Below, in pieces: positions 62,260-64,000 of a stretch of DNA of 64,000 nucleotides (positions are counted from its first letter, which is position 1; the number at the start of each line of letters is the position of its first letter). A model generated the notes under the pieces. The model had not been told where the DNA came from. It worked only from the letters and a program-made list of their open reading frames with translations, and did no database searches. The stretch lies in the NCBI GenBank assembly GCA_030065235.1, contig JASJDC010000002.1:396001-460000 (forward strand), written 5' to 3'. This DNA comes from Alphaproteobacteria bacterium (GTDB taxonomy: Bacteria; Pseudomonadota; Alphaproteobacteria; UBA8366; Aestuariispiraceae). The position numbers and the translations under genes were made by a program.

Positions 62260-63237
62260 TCAAGCGCCGGTAGCGCGATCAGCCCGGCGCACCAAGCTTT
62301 CGGCCTGCCGGATCGAGGCGATATCGATCAATTTGCCGTCGAGTGAGGCGGCGCCCCGCCCTTCCTTCTGCGCTTGCTCCATCGTCTGCAGAATGCGGCG
62401 CGCCGCCGCGATGTCTTCCTCCGACGGACTGAACAAGGCGTTGGCCTCGTCGATCTGGCTGGGATGGATCGCCCATTTGCCCTCGCAGCCGAGCGCCGCC
62501 GCCCGATTGGCCTGCGCCCGGAACCCGTCCGGGTCTGAGAAATCGCCGAAAGGACCATCGATCGGACGCAGCCCGTTCGCTCGCGCCGCGACCGCCAGCC
62601 GCGCGATCGCGTAGTGCCACATGTCGCCCCAATGATAGGCGCGCGTCTCGCCGTCCCTTGGATCGGTCAGAACGCCATAGTCGGGATGCGGGCCGCCGAT
62701 CCCCACCGTCCGCGCTTGGATCGAGGCGGCGTAGTCGGCGACGCCGAAATGCAGGCTTTCGTTGCGCGGACTGGCGGCGGCGATGGCGTCGATATTGGCC
62801 ATACCCAGCGCCGATTCGATGATCAGTTCGAAACCGACGCGCTTCTTGCGGCCCATGGCCGTCTCGACCTGTGTCGTCAGCATATCGAGCGCGTAGACGT
62901 CGGACGCGGCGCCGACCTTGGGGATCATCATCAGGTCCAGCCGCTCGCCGCCCTGCTCGAGTATGTCGATGACGTCGCGATACATGTAGGGCGTGTCCAA
63001 GCCGTTGATCCGCACTGACAGCGTCTTGTCGCCCCAGTCGATGTCGCGCAGGGCCGAGATGATGTTGCGGCGCGCCGGTTCCTTCTCAACCGGCGCGACC
63101 GCGTCCTCGAGATCGAGAAACACGACATCCGCCTGAGACCGCGCCGCCTTCTCGAACAGCTCGGGCCGCCCGCCCGGCACCGCCAATTCGCTGCGATTAA
63201 GGCGCGCCGGCGCCGGGTCAACCGTCGTGAAACTCAT
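62260..63237 (-). CDS. mcl1: L-malyl-CoA/beta-methylmalyl-CoA lyase, Mcl1 type
   Basis: A TIM-barrel CoA lyase of 325 residues. ADVVFLDLEDAVAPVEKEPARRN, VRINGLDTPYMYRDVID and DLMMIPKVGAASDVYALD closely follow the Rhodobacter Mcl1 pattern from memory, as does VDGPFGDFSDPDGFRAQA (here IDGPFGDFSDPDGFRAQA). Family reaction: cleavage of L-malyl-CoA to glyoxylate plus acetyl-CoA, or of beta-methylmalyl-CoA to glyoxylate plus propionyl-CoA, in the ethylmalonyl-CoA pathway or 3-hydroxypropionate cycle. No other genes of those routes are seen here. Its own promoter or an upstream xerD gene may drive it. Confidence 0.86.
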   Translation of the reverse strand: MSFTTVDPAPARLNRSELAVPGGRPELFEKAARSQADVVFLDLEDAVAPVEKEPARRNIISALRDIDWGDKTLSVRINGLDTPYMYRDVIDILEQGGERLDLMMIPKVGAASDVYALDMLTTQVETAMGRKKRVGFELIIESALGMANIDAIAAASPRNESLHFGVADYAASIQARTVGIGGPHPDYGVLTDPRDGETRAYHWGDMWHYAIARLAVAARANGLRPIDGPFGDFSDPDGFRAQANRAAALGCEGKWAIHPSQIDEANALFSPSEEDIAAARRILQTMEQAQKEGRGAASLDGKLIDIASIRQAESLVRRADRATGA

Positions 63238-63304
63238 GCGCGATCCTCCGCGAAAGACCCGAGGTCAGCTAGCCTCCTGCCCGCATGCGCCAACCGGTTC
63301 AATA

Positions 63305-64000
63305 TCATTCCACGGCCCGAGCCAAAGGATGCGCATCGGCGACCAAGGCCTTCAACCGCGCATCCAGCACATGGGTGTAGATCTGCGTGGTTGAAATATC
63401 CGCATGCCCGAGCAGCTGCTGGACGGTTCTCAGATCGGCGCCATTCGCGAGCAAATGGCTGGCGAAAGCGTGCCGCAGCACATGCGGGCTGACCCGCTTC
63501 GGATCCAGACCCGCGGCGATGGCCAGATCCTTCAGGGCCTGGCCGAAACGCTGGCGCGTCAAATGCCCCTCTTTGCCGCGGGATGGGAAGAGATAGGGCG
63601 ATTCAATAACCGACTCCCTCGCCGGGTCCCAGGCCAGGAAAGCCTCACGATGGTCGTGATAGGCGGCAAGCGCCGCGCGCGCCGGCAAGCCGATTGGGAC
63701 CAACCGTTCCTTATCGCCCTTGCCGCGCAGGATCAGCACCGGCGCATCGCGCCGACCCGCCGTCGCCGGCAAAGTCACCAGTTCGCTGACCCGCATGCCG
63801 GTCGCATAGAGCAGTTCCAAAAGGCAGGTCAGACGTGCGCCCTCTTTGCCCGGCGTTTCATGGGCGGCCGCCAACAGCGCCTCGACCTCCGTTTCGCTCA
63901 AATATTTCGGCAGGGCCGCGCGCGCGCGGGGCGCATCGACGGTGACCGTCGGATCGTCCGCGCGAATCCCGTCGGCATAGAGAAAACGGTGGAATTGTTT
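63305..64000 (-). CDS. xerD: Tyrosine recombinase XerD (5' end outside the window)
   Basis: The 3' part (232 codons) of a site-specific recombinase that resolves chromosome dimers at dif with XerC. The reading frame remains open to the window edge, where KQFHRFLYADGIRADDPT is typical of the XerD N-terminal core-binding domain, so the start lies beyond 64000. Catalytic residues are complete: R in TGMRVSELV, K in GKGDKERLVPIG, H-x-x-R in HVLRHAFASHLL, H in LGHADISTTQIYTHV, and its final Y. C-terminal truncation not seen. Confidence 0.92.
   Translation of the reverse strand, partial: KQFHRFLYADGIRADDPTVTVDAPRARAALPKYLSETEVEALLAAAHETPGKEGARLTCLLELLYATGMRVSELVTLPATAGRRDAPVLILRGKGDKERLVPIGLPARAALAAYHDHREAFLAWDPARESVIESPYLFPSRGKEGHLTRQRFGQALKDLAIAAGLDPKRVSPHVLRHAFASHLLANGADLRTVQQLLGHADISTTQIYTHVLDARLKALVADAHPLARAVE

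Overview
The window is a dense, GC-rich, gene-rich piece of a bacterial chromosome, almost certainly from an alphaproteobacterium of the Rhodospirillales type in the broad sense. The reasons are the very high GC content, the many start/stop overlaps, a DUF2336 gene and a DUF2125 gene, an FnrN/FixK-type oxygen regulator (C-x2-C-x7-C), a MetA-family homoserine acyltransferase, and DctPQM (TRAP) and family-5 ABC importers. There is no phage, transposon, CRISPR array or clear genomic island. Most of it is conserved core gene content, with more unusual accessory genes at about 38.6-57.4 kb.

Layout. 1-5.2 kb (minus strand): a lipid A/Kdo operon, ABC flippase - waaA - lpxK - late acyltransferase. 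5.2-8.2 kb: a glycosyltransferase and a metallophosphoesterase that look like the Agt/PlcP pair of phosphate-sparing membrane-lipid remodelling, divergent from a diacylglycerol-kinase-type lipid kinase. 8.4-11.3 kb: envelope lipoprotein, a tiny zinc-ribbon membrane protein, ChaC, DUF2125. 11.4-14.6 kb: hisC and a chorismate mutase with an extra C-terminal region, divergent from metAA. 14.6-15.7 kb: copper proteins (DUF2946, PCuAC). 15.7-20.0 kb: truA, a membrane protein, dapE, dapD, a HAD nucleotidase. 20.1-23.0 kb: a PAS-GGDEF cyclase coupled to a DUF2336 gene. 23.0-27.2 kb: argB, engB and the rpmH-rnpA-yidC operon with a near-consensus promoter. 27.6-31.2 kb: TVP38 protein, an orphan histidine kinase, a GNAT-like protein, and an Fnr regulator with a candidate FNR box in front of it. 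31.3-35.7 kb: P1-family peptidase plus an oligopeptide-type ABC importer without its ATPases. 35.7-38.1 kb: gpt, DUF4864, an OmpA-like lipoprotein.

38.6-39 kb holds tRNA-Arg(ACG), followed directly by three 66-bp tandem repeats. Each repeat restarts with the tRNA 3' end. 39-48.5 kb: an exported protein of unknown function, a Tat-exported solute-binding protein with a clear terminator, a PAS/pseudo-EAL-like protein, a chemoreceptor, an unrecognised 413-residue protein with features of type I-secreted proteins, and a 3-hydroxyacyl-CoA dehydrogenase. 48.8-54.2 kb: a TPR-glycosyltransferase-like protein and a GldA/GldF/GldG-type ABC system. 54.2-60.5 kb: a SAF-domain dehydrogenase plus CoA-ester lyase, a cupin, a small membrane protein and a DctPQM TRAP transporter with a strong intercistronic hairpin. 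60.5-64 kb: a SCO protein, accA, an Mcl1-type malyl-CoA lyase and the 3' part of xerD.

Together the genes describe a free-living, probably aquatic, respiratory heterotroph. It takes up peptides and organic acids, senses oxygen, and may swap phospholipids for glycolipids when phosphate is short. Product names rest on motifs and remembered family patterns; no database search was run.
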